Part shown: piece by piece, positions 44,192 through 53,891 of the stretch
Layout of the letters: each line of letters opens with the position of its first letter
Position numbering within the stretch: the stretch's first letter is position 1
NCBI GenBank assembly: GCA_022778805.1
Contig: JALFSN010000001.1
Coordinates: 62,001-126,000, forward strand
Reading direction: 5' to 3'
Origin: Arcanobacterium sp.
GTDB taxonomy: Bacteria > Actinomycetota > Actinomycetes > Actinomycetales > Actinomycetaceae
Length of the DNA stretch: 64,000 nucleotides
Program-made: the position numbers and the translations under genes
The notes under the pieces: generated by a model
Seen by the model: only the letters and a program-made list of their open reading frames with translations
Databases searched by the model: none
Told to the model about the DNA's origin: nothing

Positions 44192-46042
44192 GTGATACGA
44201 CGTTCTCACAATTCGCACACGACCGCTGCAATGTCCCATTCGGAGCATCGAGCGCAGCGGCGCAGCACACCCCAGCGTACGCCTCATGGCAGTACTTCTC
44301 TGCCGCTGCACGCTCCTGCGCCACCTGCCCCGCCAGTGCGGGTCATATCGCGGCAGGGGCAAAAAGCGACCGTAGCAGTGGCGGCATTGTCAGTGCTCAG
44401 CTATATATCAACTGGCGTCGTCTTGGTGCTCTCGGCTCATCTTCTCGCTGATAATGCACTCGGACTTCCTCTGCGCCACGGCTATGTGTGGGGAATCGTC
44501 GTAGGACTCGTTGCCGCATGCACCTGCGCAGTGCTGGATATCACTACGGGGGCGCGGGAAGCGCGCAAAGAAGAACAGCGCATTCGCACTCGCGTGTTGC
44601 GTTCCCTGTACGAGCACACGACGATGTCCATTCGAGATGAAGCTGATTTCCAGCCGGCACAGATCGTCACGCTCATGAACGATAACGCCGAGAGACTCAC
44701 CGAATACCGCCAAGCCTATCTGGGCTCTGCCCTGGCAGCTTTCAGTATTCCTTTTATTTCCATCGCCTATATCACCTGCGCTATCGATTGGGTACTCGGC
44801 GTGGGAATGCTGCTGGGCTTCGTGATGGTTCCCATCCTTTTCCTTGCGTTTATGCGCTATTTTCGCAAGCGGAGTTCCGCCTTTCGCCGTCAGCGAGCCA
44901 CGCTCTCATCAAAGTATCTCGACGCTATCCGCAATCTTACGACGGTCAGCCTCATCGGAGCTGGCGAGCGCATCGAGCGTGATTTGCGCGCTGAAGGAGA
45001 GCGTAACCGCGGGGCGATTATGCACATTCTCGCTGGCAACCAGCTCGTCATTATCGTGGTCGATTTCTCGATTTCGCTGTTTATCTTGTGCCTAAGCATG
45101 TGGTTGCTCACTGTGCGTATCGCTGCGGGAGCGATTGCTCTTCCTGGAGCTTTAAGTGCGGTGTTTCTTTTGGTGCTGATCGTGGCACCAGTGACGACGG
45201 TAGCAGGCTTTATGTATGTGGGGATGGGAGGCATCGCAGCGCAGAAAGCCATCAAGCGCTATCTAGCTACTCACGGACATGCTACCGGACAGGTATCCGG
45301 ACACACATGCGTAGATGCCGTCAGCGAGAACGCGCCGCAGCTGCGTCACGGCGAAGAAGAAAGGCAGACAACTGCTCCCCTCGCTGTGCGCGTCGATCAT
45401 GTGAATTACAGTTACGGCGAGCACCACGTACTTCACGATATTCACATGTATGTACCGCAGGGTGCAAAAGTGGCTATCATCGGGCCTTCCGGTTCGGGAA
45501 AGTCCACCCTCATGAATATCTTGCGCGGTCTGCTGCCGCTGCAAACGGGTGCGGCTTATCTAAATGAGTGCAATCTTGCCACCGAACGTCTCAGCACAAT
45601 TCGCCAGGCATCTGCATCTGTGGCACAGAGAACGTGGCTCTTTACCGGAACTATTGCCGACAATCTGCGTTTTGCGCGCGCTGAGGCGAGCGATCGCGAT
45701 CTTTGGGAGGCTCTCGAACGCGCCCAGTTAGCTGACGACGTGCGTGCTATGCCGCAAGGTCTCGCAACTGACGTGGGCGAACGTGGCGCTTTTCTCTCAG
45801 GTGGGCAGGCGCAACGTCTCGCACTGGCGCGTGCTTTCCTCTCTCAACGCACCGTTCTTCTCCTCGATGAGCCGACATCTCACGTCGATCTTGAGTCGGA
45901 GAACCTCATTATACAAGCCATCAAAGAGATACCATCCACCATCACAGTCGTGATGGTCACCCATCGACAAGCACTGCTCGTGGCGGCTGATACAACATAC
46001 GTGATGAACGCAGGCACACTTCAGGAGGCACACAATGATTAG
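44192..46042 (+). CDS. Heterodimeric ABC exporter subunit, CydD-like
   Basis: 616 residues from GTG 44192, chosen because GAGGAGAG lies 7 bases upstream; the frame is open back to a GTG at 44051. A basic, Pro/Ser-rich N-terminal segment precedes an ABC membrane domain with about six segments (approx. 60-340) and a nucleotide-binding domain: Walker A GPSGSGKSTLM, signature LSGGQAQRLALARAF, Walker B VLLLDEPTSHVD, H-loop VTHRQ. CydDC in other bacteria supports cytochrome bd assembly and has been linked to thiol and heme transport. No cydAB is in the window; the neighbours are heme genes. Overlaps the next gene by 8 bases. Confidence 0.8.
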   Translation: MIRRSHNSHTTAAMSHSEHRAQRRSTPQRTPHGSTSLPLHAPAPPAPPVRVISRQGQKATVAVAALSVLSYISTGVVLVLSAHLLADNALGLPLRHGYVWGIVVGLVAACTCAVLDITTGAREARKEEQRIRTRVLRSLYEHTTMSIRDEADFQPAQIVTLMNDNAERLTEYRQAYLGSALAAFSIPFISIAYITCAIDWVLGVGMLLGFVMVPILFLAFMRYFRKRSSAFRRQRATLSSKYLDAIRNLTTVSLIGAGERIERDLRAEGERNRGAIMHILAGNQLVIIVVDFSISLFILCLSMWLLTVRIAAGAIALPGALSAVFLLVLIVAPVTTVAGFMYVGMGGIAAQKAIKRYLATHGHATGQVSGHTCVDAVSENAPQLRHGEEERQTTAPLAVRVDHVNYSYGEHHVLHDIHMYVPQGAKVAIIGPSGSGKSTLMNILRGLLPLQTGAAYLNECNLATERLSTIRQASASVAQRTWLFTGTIADNLRFARAEASDRDLWEALERAQLADDVRAMPQGLATDVGERGAFLSGGQAQRLALARAFLSQRTVLLLDEPTSHVDLESENLIIQAIKEIPSTITVVMVTHRQALLVAADTTYVMNAGTLQEAHND

Positions 46043-47804
46043 TGACGACGCGCGCACCTCCACTCTATCCTCCACATCCGGTGATTCTGCCCCCGTGTCG
46101 GTGCAGAGCGCTGCGCCAAGCACCACGTCGATACGCACCGTTTTGCCGTGGATTCTCGGCGTGACTCGGCCAGTACATGCGCCGCTGTACTTCTCAACGC
46201 TCATGCGCATCGTCGAGCTGAGTTTGAATGTGGTGCTGTTCGGTTTTCTCATGCGAGAGGTACTGACGCTGGCTTTTGACCCTGCTCATGAAGCACTGCT
46301 ACGCGTCGTCGGTATCATCCTCGCTATAGCGTGCGTGAAAGCACTCGCCTACTATCTAGAGCAATTTTCTGGGCATTTTGTCGCATTTAAGGCTCTAGAA
46401 CTGCTGCGGGCACGAGCCTTTGCCAGTCTATGGCCTAAAGCGCCAGGGGTGCTGCGACATGCGACCTCTGGCGATCTCATCGCCTCCCTCACGAGGGATA
46501 TTGACCGTATTGAAGTGCTGTATGCACACACACTAGCACCCGTAATAGCGGGCATTATCGTACCGCTAGGACTGGGGGTGAGCTGTGCTCTCATATGGGG
46601 CTGGCACATCGCTTTGCCAGCTTTCATATGCTCGATGCTTTCAGCGTGCGTCGTTCCGCTGATTGGGTTCCAATCCTCCCTTGCATCCACTAGCGAATCG
46701 CTACTATCTCGCCGCCGTCTCTTGCAGCACGTGACGGATTCCGTCTTTGGCGCCGAAGAAGTTGTGAGCTATGGACGGGAAGCGGAACGCCTGGAAGAGA
46801 TGAGCCATATTGATGTGGATATTCGCCACGGTTACGCGCGCCCTAGCCGCTATCGAGCACTGCGCCGAGCCGCTAATATCATGCTCACGTACAGCGCGAT
46901 CGCCTTGACGGTACTCATCGGTATTGGCACTCACACATCTCCAGAAATCATTGCTTTTATAGCCGGTGGCTGCATGGTTCTCTTTGACGCCCCTCGCGGA
47001 TTGGAAGATGCCGTTGGAGCCTTGGATCATTCTCTTGCTGCCGCTCGCCGGCTCTACGATATCTGCCATATTCCGGCATTAGTCGATGACGGTCCGCATG
47101 AACTTCCACCGGCGTCCGCCCATCGAGACTCTTCGCTGTCACCGACACATTCTGATGGCGATTCTCTCGGCGTGCGGTGGGATCACGTGAGCTATGCCTA
47201 TCCAGATGCACGGCGTACACCCGTCCTTCACGATTTTTCTGCCGAAGCTCCAGCAGGAAAGCACACGCTGATAATTGCTCCCTCCGGCTCTGGAAAATCA
47301 ACAGCTGTGCAGCTGCTCGTCCGTTACGACGATCCAACATCAGGCACGGTCTATCTCGGTGATTCTCCCGTGACGGACTATACGCTCACGTCGTTACGGC
47401 GCTCTGTGGCTCTCGTTCCGCAGCGGCCTGAACTTCTCAACACAACTATTCGAGATAATCTCCTGCTGGCAGCTCCAGACGCTACCGAATCCGAACTGTG
47501 GCAGGCGCTAGCTCTCGCCCATATCGACGATGACATTCGACAGATGCCCGCTGGCCTCAATACTCCTACTGGAACGGAAGGCTCTGGCCTTTCGGGAGGA
47601 CAGATGCAACGGTTGTGCTTGGCACGTGCCCTGCTCACATCACCGCGCGTACTTGTGCTCGACGAATTCACTGCAAACGTCAATAGTGAACTGGATGAGG
47701 CGATTCATCGCTCTTTGCAGCAAGCGCTCCCCCATCTCACCATTATTGAGATCACTCATCAGCGAGATATGTGCAGCCGTGCCGATCACGTGATTGAGCT
47801 CTAG
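46035..47804 (+). CDS. Heterodimeric ABC exporter subunit, CydC-like
   Basis: 589 residues. About six membrane segments (50-330), then a nucleotide-binding domain: Walker A APSGSGKSTAVQLL, Q-loop VPQRPELL, signature GLSGGQMQRLCLARAL, Walker B VLVLDEFTANVN, H-loop ITHQRD. The usual DEPT...D reads DEFTANVN here: Pro is replaced by Phe and the D-loop Asp by Asn, so this half-site may be of reduced activity, as is common in heterodimeric exporters. Translationally coupled to the CydD-like gene. Heme, thiols or a siderophore are possible substrates; context favours heme or iron. Confidence 0.8.
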   Translation: MISDDARTSTLSSTSGDSAPVSVQSAAPSTTSIRTVLPWILGVTRPVHAPLYFSTLMRIVELSLNVVLFGFLMREVLTLAFDPAHEALLRVVGIILAIACVKALAYYLEQFSGHFVAFKALELLRARAFASLWPKAPGVLRHATSGDLIASLTRDIDRIEVLYAHTLAPVIAGIIVPLGLGVSCALIWGWHIALPAFICSMLSACVVPLIGFQSSLASTSESLLSRRRLLQHVTDSVFGAEEVVSYGREAERLEEMSHIDVDIRHGYARPSRYRALRRAANIMLTYSAIALTVLIGIGTHTSPEIIAFIAGGCMVLFDAPRGLEDAVGALDHSLAAARRLYDICHIPALVDDGPHELPPASAHRDSSLSPTHSDGDSLGVRWDHVSYAYPDARRTPVLHDFSAEAPAGKHTLIIAPSGSGKSTAVQLLVRYDDPTSGTVYLGDSPVTDYTLTSLRRSVALVPQRPELLNTTIRDNLLLAAPDATESELWQALALAHIDDDIRQMPAGLNTPTGTEGSGLSGGQMQRLCLARALLTSPRVLVLDEFTANVNSELDEAIHRSLQQALPHLTIIEITHQRDMCSRADHVIEL

Positions 47805-47820
47805 ACCTCGGGATGAGGTC
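47804..47820. terminator. Short hairpin at the end of the exporter operon
   Basis: GACCTC (47804-47809) and GAGGTC (47815-47820) with a 5-base loop, immediately after the stop and before the convergent toxin gene. No T-run. Confidence 0.3.
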
Positions 47821-47830
47821 AGCACGTTCG

Positions 47831-48127
47831 CTAGCAGAAAATGTCATCGTGGCTGCCAGTGCGCTGAAACACCGCTATCCCGTTTCCGGTGCTCCACACT
47901 AAGAGCCAGTCGCCGGCGTTCGCCACATGGCATTCGTTGCTTCCTACCCAGCTGCCCTTTAGCACGTGAGCATTATAACGTCGGCGCAGCTCATCTTTCG
48001 CCTGCTCGGTATTATCTAGAACAAGCTCCATCACCTCTCGCAACGGCGACATATTTCGATGCTTTCGTCGCAGCGTTTTCACGTCGCGACGAAAGCTGCT
48101 GGTGTAATCCGGGGTCAGCTTGGACAT
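47831..48127 (-). CDS. YafQ/RelE-family mRNA interferase toxin
   Basis: 98 residues. The YafQ signature is clear: a basic N-terminal half (FRRDVKTLRRKHRNM), HVLKGSWVGSNECHV, DWLLVW and the C-terminal RTGSHDDIF. The family cuts mRNA on translating ribosomes. The antitoxin gene lies 12 bases upstream on the same strand. Confidence 0.88.
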   Translation of the reverse strand: MSKLTPDYTSSFRRDVKTLRRKHRNMSPLREVMELVLDNTEQAKDELRRRYNAHVLKGSWVGSNECHVANAGDWLLVWSTGNGIAVFQRTGSHDDIFC

Positions 48128-48139
48128 TGCGTGCCAGTC

Positions 48140-48406
48140 TTAGATTCCCAGATCGGCGAACATTTCTTCTGCGTTATTGAACCGTCCAGTGCCGCCTGTG
48201 GCAATAATCGCGTCAGCCTCGCGAATCGATTCCTCAGATTCCGCATTCGGTTCTGGATAAGACAGTGTCAGAGGGATACGCCGTTCACGCACAATCTGCT
48301 TATAGAAAGCTCGGGTGATTGTTGACAGATCAAAACCGAAATCCTCAGCGATAGCGGATGCGGCTTTCTTTGTGGACTCATCAACCCGCACAGTCACTGA
48401 ACTCAT
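48140..48406 (-). CDS. RelB/DinJ-family antitoxin
   Basis: 88 residues. An N-terminal ribbon-helix-helix (MSSVTVRVDESTKKAASAIAE, DFGFDLSTITRAFYKQIVRE) followed by an acidic neutralising tail (AESEESIREADAII). It pairs with the YafQ-like toxin downstream and should repress its own promoter. The 156 bases upstream (48407-48562) hold no gene I can support. Confidence 0.87.
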   Translation of the reverse strand: MSSVTVRVDESTKKAASAIAEDFGFDLSTITRAFYKQIVRERRIPLTLSYPEPNAESEESIREADAIIATGGTGRFNNAEEMFADLGI

Positions 48407-48562
48407 AATCTCCCCTATACCGATCAGCGTCTTACATAGTCATATTAACGACGCACAAATGTCAGTACAACCATTGAGGCCACTTTTGCAGACAGCACCA
48501 CCATCGCGACCAAAGTACCGAAGAAAAGAAAGGAGTGGCTCGCGCAGTAGAGAGAGGTTACG

Positions 48563-48793
48563 CGCCTCGAACGCAAGCGTTCGGGCGTATACGGAATGGA
48601 TAATAATGGTCGGGCCTTAGGAAAACACTGGCGTGTTTTCCACGCCCTTCCCTCGTCAAACGCCTCGAACGCAAGCGTTCGGGCGTTCACAATGTTGTCA
48701 AAATCAGGATTAGTCGGGCCTTAGGAACAACCGCTTCGCGCTTGTTCCACGCCCTTCCCTCGTCAAACGCCTCGAACGCAAGCGTTCGGGCGT
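48563..48793. repeat. Tandem composite hairpin repeats next to tRNA-Pro
   Basis: Element A (26 bases, with CGAACGC AA GCGTTCG hairpin) occurs at 48563-48588, 48661-48686 and 48768-48793. Element B, starting GTCGGGCCTTAGGAA and ending TTCCACGCCCTTCCCTCGTC AAA, occurs at 48609-48660 and 48713-48767, each followed directly by A. The two B copies share flanks but have different internal stems: GGAAAACAC/GTGTTTTCC in the first, GGAACAA/TTGTTCC plus CGC/GCG in the second. Unit spacing is 98 and 107 bases. The array is downstream of tRNA-Pro on the minus strand. Confidence 0.9.
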
Positions 48794-48802
48794 TCTCCTC
48801 GG

Positions 48803-48876
<74 letters not shown>

Positions 48877-49023
48877 TTCGTCATGCGACTAGTTGATAGT
48901 AGCGCATGCGCTGGGTAATCGCCAATTATGGCCAGCTGTAAGCGGCGCGCCTCGCCCGTACGCGTGCGTGCGCCCGCAGCTGGCATACACACAAGTGCAA
49001 CTGCGCAATCACCACAGCTGCAG

Positions 49024-51156
49024 TCAGCGCCTCCGCGCATTCTTCTTGTTCTCTCGCCGCTCTCGCACCCGCACCGAAATCTGAATCGGGGTACCGCGAA
49101 AACCATATTCTTCGCGCAGCTGCCGCTCCAAAAAGCGGCGATAACCGTGCTCAATAAAGCCGGTCGCAAACATCACAAAACGCGGGGGACGATTCCCCAC
49201 CTGCGTCGCAAACAATATGCGAGGCTGCTTTCCCCCGCGCACGGGATGCGGGTGCGCAGCAGCCACTTGGCCAAGAAAAGCGTTGAGCTTGCCCGTCGGT
49301 ATCCGCTGATCCCACGAGTGCAGCGCCTCGCGTATTGCCCGCGTCAGTCTGTTTGTATGCCAGCCCGTCTTGGCAGAGAGGTTCACGCGCTCCACCCACC
49401 GGATTTGCGAAAGATCGCTCTCTAGTTCGCGTTCTAGCTCATAGCGGCGTTCGTCATCGACCATATCCCATTTATTCGCCACGATGACCATTGCCCGTCC
49501 AGCATCAACCACCTGCTGCATCACGCGAATATCTTGCTCTGTGAGTGATTCTGAAGCGTCGAGGAGCACCAAACCCAACTCCGCTTTCTCCAACGCATTC
49601 TGCGTGCGGATGGAAGCGTAATAATCAGCCCCACTGGTGCGATAGACTCGCCTGCGAATCCCCGCAGTATCGACGAATGTCCACAGCTCACCATCCAGTT
49701 CAATCACTTCATCGACGGGATCGCGGGTGGTACCTGCGAGCGTATCCACAACCACGCGTTCCTGCCCCGCCAGCTTATTAAGCAACGAACTCTTGCCCAC
49801 ATTTGGCCGCCCCAGCAGCGCAATTCTCCGCGGCCCAGCCGTCTGCACAGCGGGTGCGACGGCGGAAACTTCGGGAAGTACCCGCAGCGCGGCGTCAAGA
49901 AGATCGCCCGTCCCTCGCCCGTGCAAAGCACTCACAGCAATCGGCTCTCCTAAGCCCAAACTCCACAGCGCGGCAGCATCGGCTTCTCCCGCCTCAGAAT
50001 CGACCTTATTGGCTGCGAGCACAACGGGCTTTCCAGAGCGTCGCAGCAGCTGGACGAATTGCTCATCCGTGGCCGTCACTCCCACCGTCGCATCGACGAC
50101 AAACAGCACCGCATCAGAGTTCTCAACGGCGAACTCGGCTTGATCAGCCACTGATTTATCAATGCCGGAAAGCCCGCGCTCCCAGCCGCCAGTATCGACG
50201 AGCGTAAAGTTGCGTCCCGCCCAGTTTGCCTCGTAACGCACGCGATCGCGGGTGACGCCAGGCGTATCTTGTACCACTGCCACCCGCTTCCCTACGATAC
50301 GGTTCACCAGCGTGGATTTGCCCACGTTTGGCCTGCCGACGACGGCCAACACAGGGGCACCGGCAGCAGCAGTAGCTTCGCCGTCGTGAAAGTCCCCAGA
50401 GATGACACTGCGATCGTCGTCATCCAGCTCAAAATCATCGAGCAGATCGCGGAGCATCACTTCTCGCTGTGCATCCTCGGCAAGCTGCACAATAGTGGCT
50501 ACTACCTGCTCAATACTGAGAGCGGTGGAATCAATGGTGGTCACCCCCTCAGCGGCTTGCATAAACTCCACCACTGTAGAATCGTCTCGATCTCGGCGCA
50601 GCACTTCATCTTTCGTTGCTTCCAGTGCCTCAGCATCCGCACTTCCGCGATTTTCTTGTGCCCGCCGAGCGAGCCGCACGCGCTCATCGGCCGTCAAAAG
50701 CACCCGCACTGAGGCGTCAGGAGCCACGACCGTCGTGATATCACGCCCCTCAGCGACGATTCCGCGTCCCTCGGAAAAACTGGATGGGTCAGACTGCTCG
50801 TGGATAATCTCGCGTTGCCGGCGTATGAGCTCGGCGCGCACGTCCATATTGACGGCCACTTTCGAGACGAGACCGGCAATGTTCGACGTGCGGATTTCCG
50901 CTGTGATATCGCTACCATCGCAGATTAGCTGCTGATCGTCAGGATCAAGATGAAGCGTCAGTGGCATCTGGGCTACAGCTGCTGCTACAGCTGCTTGGTC
51001 GTCGAGATTAATCCCGTTGTGCAAAGCCCACCAGGCAGCCGCCCGATACATTGCTCCGGTATCGAGATATGCCAACCCTAACTGCCGTGCCACGCGCTTG
51101 GAAACCGTCGATTTTCCAGATCCTGCAGGCCCGTCAATCGCAATCGTCACGGACAT
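49024..51156 (-). CDS. cmk-der: Fused cytidylate kinase / GTPase Der (EngA)
   Basis: 710 residues. Residues 1-225 are CMP kinase ([47 protein letters not shown]). After an acidic linker (about 225-265, [13 protein letters not shown]) comes Der with two GTPase domains ([18 protein letters not shown] with DTGGW and [22 protein letters not shown] with DTAGI and NKWD) and the KH-like C-terminal domain ([18 protein letters not shown]). Cmk makes CDP; Der acts in 50S assembly. The two are separate adjacent genes in most actinobacteria; fusion occurs in bifidobacteria and Actinomycetaceae. Ends in a basic tail. Confidence 0.95.
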   Translation of the reverse strand: MSVTIAIDGPAGSGKSTVSKRVARQLGLAYLDTGAMYRAAAWWALHNGINLDDQAAVAAAVAQMPLTLHLDPDDQQLICDGSDITAEIRTSNIAGLVSKVAVNMDVRAELIRRQREIIHEQSDPSSFSEGRGIVAEGRDITTVVAPDASVRVLLTADERVRLARRAQENRGSADAEALEATKDEVLRRDRDDSTVVEFMQAAEGVTTIDSTALSIEQVVATIVQLAEDAQREVMLRDLLDDFELDDDDRSVISGDFHDGEATAAAGAPVLAVVGRPNVGKSTLVNRIVGKRVAVVQDTPGVTRDRVRYEANWAGRNFTLVDTGGWERGLSGIDKSVADQAEFAVENSDAVLFVVDATVGVTATDEQFVQLLRRSGKPVVLAANKVDSEAGEADAAALWSLGLGEPIAVSALHGRGTGDLLDAALRVLPEVSAVAPAVQTAGPRRIALLGRPNVGKSSLLNKLAGQERVVVDTLAGTTRDPVDEVIELDGELWTFVDTAGIRRRVYRTSGADYYASIRTQNALEKAELGLVLLDASESLTEQDIRVMQQVVDAGRAMVIVANKWDMVDDERRYELERELESDLSQIRWVERVNLSAKTGWHTNRLTRAIREALHSWDQRIPTGKLNAFLGQVAAAHPHPVRGGKQPRILFATQVGNRPPRFVMFATGFIEHGYRRFLERQLREEYGFRGTPIQISVRVRERRENKKNARRR

Positions 51157-51160
51157 CGGT

Positions 51161-52258
51161 TCACTCCTCTTCTCGCTCAGTGCTCACCACTTGCCAACCG
51201 CGCTCATCCAGACCGCGCTCCAGTTCAGCCGTTCTTGCAGGCTGGACGAACACTGCTGCCCGCCCGACCGGCTGCGCCATCGAATGCTCTAGGCTAAAAT
51301 CTTCGATATTGACGCCGATGGCACCAATATCGCTGAAGAGCTGGCCAAGCCGACCAGGCTCATCCGGCACCAACACCGTGACTTCACCATAGTGAGCTGG
51401 TGCTCCTCCGTGTTTGCCAGGGATGCGTGCCACGCCAAGATTTCCCTCGTGAATGATGCCCGAAATCGTATCCAAGCCGCCCTCAGACTCAATCGCGGCA
51501 ATGAGCGCTTGCAAATGCTGCTCGATTCCGCGCAATACTGCAGAAATCTCGGTGCGGTTCCCGTCGATAATAGCCGCCCACAGCAGCGGATCAGAGTGAG
51601 CAATACGAGTCACATCGCGCAGTCCTTGCCCTGCCAGATCGAGAGCTTGAGCAGGCTCATCGCGCAGCGCTGCCCCCACTAACGAGCTCATAAGCTGCGG
51701 CATATGAGACATCACGGCCACCGCATGATCGTGCTGTGCAGCGCTCATGGCGATGACGGATGCCCCCATGTCTGTGGCGAGATTTCGCACGCACAGCACG
51801 GCTTCCTGATAAGTCTTCTCACTGCTGATAATCACCCATGGGCGCCCCATAAAGAGGTCGGCATCGGCGGCTATCCCTCCAGAGCGCTCTTTCCCCGCCA
51901 TGGGGTGGGAACCAACCCAGCGGCTGATATTCGGATCATCTGCTAGCTCGGTGGCAATAGTATTCTTGACCGACGCCACATCAGTGACGACTGCATGTGG
52001 ATACTGCGCGAGGGCTGTGCGTACTACCTGCGCCGTCACATCGGGTGGCACAGCCACAATCACAATTTGCGGCTCGGCCACCGGATTAATGCTCCCCGCT
52101 CCGAGATCGCGCGCCAGACCTGCTGCCACCGGCGAGGCATCTTGTATATGTACCTCGACGCCTCCGCTGCGAAGCCGCAGTGCAATGGACGTGCCCAGCA
52201 GACCGGCGCCAATGACCAGCACCGGCCCCGTGGTCGTCAGCAATGCAGTTGCATTCAT
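51161..52258 (-). CDS. tyrA: Prephenate dehydrogenase with C-terminal ACT domain
   Basis: 365 residues. The NAD-binding fold has [17 protein letters not shown]; catalytic-site motifs include [24 protein letters not shown] and [19 protein letters not shown]-terminal ACT-like domain (about 295-365, [20 protein letters not shown]) suggests tyrosine feedback control. It uses prephenate derived from the chorismate made by AroC. It ends 4 bases before cmk-der. Three 19-bp tandem repeats lie 43-99 bases upstream of its ATG, and GGCGGGGG is the likely ribosome binding site. Confidence 0.93.
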   Translation of the reverse strand: MNATALLTTTGPVLVIGAGLLGTSIALRLRSGGVEVHIQDASPVAAGLARDLGAGSINPVAEPQIVIVAVPPDVTAQVVRTALAQYPHAVVTDVASVKNTIATELADDPNISRWVGSHPMAGKERSGGIAADADLFMGRPWVIISSEKTYQEAVLCVRNLATDMGASVIAMSAAQHDHAVAVMSHMPQLMSSLVGAALRDEPAQALDLAGQGLRDVTRIAHSDPLLWAAIIDGNRTEISAVLRGIEQHLQALIAAIESEGGLDTISGIIHEGNLGVARIPGKHGGAPAHYGEVTVLVPDEPGRLGQLFSDIGAIGVNIEDFSLEHSMAQPVGRAAVFVQPARTAELERGLDERGWQVVSTEREEE

Positions 52259-52300
52259 CGAGTATCCCCCGCCTCAGCGATTATCAATTCCCATCGGTGT

Positions 52301-52357
52301 ACGTTTCGCAAGCAAGCACACGTTTCACAAGCAAGCATACGTTTCGCAGACAAGCAC
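52301..52357. repeat. Three 19-bp tandem repeats upstream of tyrA
   Basis: Units ACGTTTCGCAAGCAAGCAC (52301-52319), ACGTTTCACAAGCAAGCAT (52320-52338) and ACGTTTCGCAGACAAGCAC (52339-52357) differ at 1-4 positions. They lie in the 173-base gap between tyrA and rluB, at promoter distance from tyrA. A stacked operator or a variable tandem repeat are both possible. Confidence 0.9.
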
Positions 52358-52431
52358 GTGCGCGCATGTGCTCTCATCGCAGTCCGCGTGAACGCGCATT
52401 CGCATTGAATCCTCAAGCGTCTATCCTGCCG

Positions 52432-53187
52432 CTATAAGCCCACCATATGCATGAGTGCACCTAATTCTGAGCCGGCGATCACGCGCGTCTGCCCAGGTTT
52501 GAGATGCCCTGCCGTGATGTTGGCAAACTGCATACGGACGAGTTCCATCACGGGGTGCCCCACTTCTTCCATCATGCGGCGCACAATCCTATTGCGCCCT
52601 GAATGCAGCGTGATTTCTACAATGGAATTCTTCGGCTGAGACTCGCGCAGCACGAATTTATCCACCTTGATCGGCCCGTCTTCAAGAGTAATGCCCTTTT
52701 CCAGTACCCGCCCCAGACCGCGCGTCACTGGTCCTTCCACGCGCGCAATATAGACCTTGGGAATGCGGTACGAAGGATGAGTGAGACGGTGAGTGAGCTC
52801 GCCGTCATTCGACAGTAGAATCACGCCCTCCGTGTCCACATCAAGACGCCCCACGTGAAAGAGTCGCTGCGGGTAATCGCCGACGAAATCCTGGAGCGTC
52901 TGCCTGCCCTGATCGTCGTTCATCGTGCTGACGACCCCTGGCGGTTTGTAGAGCACAATCGTGAGCAGATCAGTTTTCGTAGGGATAGTTATGCCATCTA
53001 CTTTGATAGTGACGGCGTTGGGATCAACGCGCAATCCTAGATGCGTGATCTGCACATCGTCTATGCTCACCCGTCCGGCGGCGATCAGCTCTTCAGCTGC
53101 CCGCCTACTGGCCACACCAGCGTGTGCCAGAATTTTTTGTACCCGCTCCCCTTGAGGGTTGTGCAGCGATTGCTCTGCTCGGCTCAT
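52432..53187 (-). CDS. rluB: Ribosomal large subunit pseudouridine synthase B
   Basis: 251 residues. An N-terminal S4 RNA-binding domain (RVQKILAHAGVASRRAAEELI) and the RsuA/RluB catalytic domain with LFHVGRLDVDTEGVILLSND (catalytic Asp) and SGRNRIVRRMMEEVGHPV. It modifies 23S rRNA in the peptidyl transferase region. The start overlaps the scpB end by 4 bases, so scpA-scpB-rluB are co-translated, the usual actinobacterial order. Confidence 0.94.
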   Translation of the reverse strand: MSRAEQSLHNPQGERVQKILAHAGVASRRAAEELIAAGRVSIDDVQITHLGLRVDPNAVTIKVDGITIPTKTDLLTIVLYKPPGVVSTMNDDQGRQTLQDFVGDYPQRLFHVGRLDVDTEGVILLSNDGELTHRLTHPSYRIPKVYIARVEGPVTRGLGRVLEKGITLEDGPIKVDKFVLRESQPKNSIVEITLHSGRNRIVRRMMEEVGHPVMELVRMQFANITAGHLKPGQTRVIAGSELGALMHMVGL

Positions 53188-53891
53188 GGTAGCTCACTTT
53201 CAATTTCTTCAAGTTGTGCATCATCAGGAAGATACGGCGCCAATGGGGCCAGTTCACTGAGTGAATTCATTCCCATCCGCTCCAGGAACAGCTCCGTCGT
53301 GCCATAGAGAGCTGCCCCAGTAGCAGCTGTGGCCCCCATGCGCTGAATGAGGCCCCGCGTTTCCAATGTGCGAAGTACAGAGTCTACATCAACCCCGCGA
53401 ATAGCGGCCACTTGCGCTTTCGTCACCGGCTGTTTATAAGCCACCACGGCGAGCGTTTCCAGCGCTTGCACTGAAAGTTTATTCGATTGCCCCGCCGTCA
53501 CAAAAGCTGCCACTTCCGTGGCATAGCGTGGATGTGAGTAGAAGCGCCATCCTCCAGCTACTTCACGAAGTTGAAAACCCCGCGGAGCCGGCCCGCTCTC
53601 ATATTCACGCGCGAGAGCACGCAGCAGCGTATCGACGTGAGCTTCGGTGACGCCGATAGCAGTGGCGAGCGCCCGAGTTGAGACTGGCTCTGGCGTCACC
53701 ATCAAAATAGCTTCGAGAGCCCCGCGCACGGCGGCGGTATCAGGAACCGGCTGCGATAGTGAAGCGGGCGTAGGCAGTGAAGCGGATGCTGGTAGCGAAG
53801 AGAGCTCCGCGGAATCTGATGGTGCTGAGCCTGGCGGCATTGCCGGCGTTGCTGGCGTCAGGGGGCCATCGGCCACGTCGTCACTCATCAT
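53184..53891 (-). CDS. scpB: Segregation and condensation protein B
   Basis: 235 residues from ATG 53891, chosen because GGAGG lies 8 bases upstream; ATG 53909 is an alternative with no good site. Two winged-helix domains: AVRGALEAILMVTPEPVSTRAL and KLSVQALETLAVVAYKQPVT with AQVAAIRGVDVDSVLRTL. ScpB binds ScpA and SMC to form the condensin ring. The N-terminal 45 residues are Pro/Ser/Ala-rich and disordered. It overlaps the scpA end. Confidence 0.94.
   Translation of the reverse strand: MMSDDVADGPLTPATPAMPPGSAPSDSAELSSLPASASLPTPASLSQPVPDTAAVRGALEAILMVTPEPVSTRALATAIGVTEAHVDTLLRALAREYESGPAPRGFQLREVAGGWRFYSHPRYATEVAAFVTAGQSNKLSVQALETLAVVAYKQPVTKAQVAAIRGVDVDSVLRTLETRGLIQRMGATAATGAALYGTTELFLERMGMNSLSELAPLAPYLPDDAQLEEIESELP

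Noticed and set aside
44192-47804. Assignment of the ABC pair as true cytochrome bd assembly genes cydDC
   Set aside because: Sequence type fits, but no cydA or cydB is adjacent and the context is heme uptake, so only CydDC-like is claimed.
48445-48690. 81-codon minus-strand frame through the hairpin array
   Set aside because: Its codons come largely from repeat elements A and B, which are structured non-coding repeats; not a believable protein.
52301-52357. CRISPR-like array
   Set aside because: The three 19-bp repeats are contiguous with no spacers and no cas genes are present.
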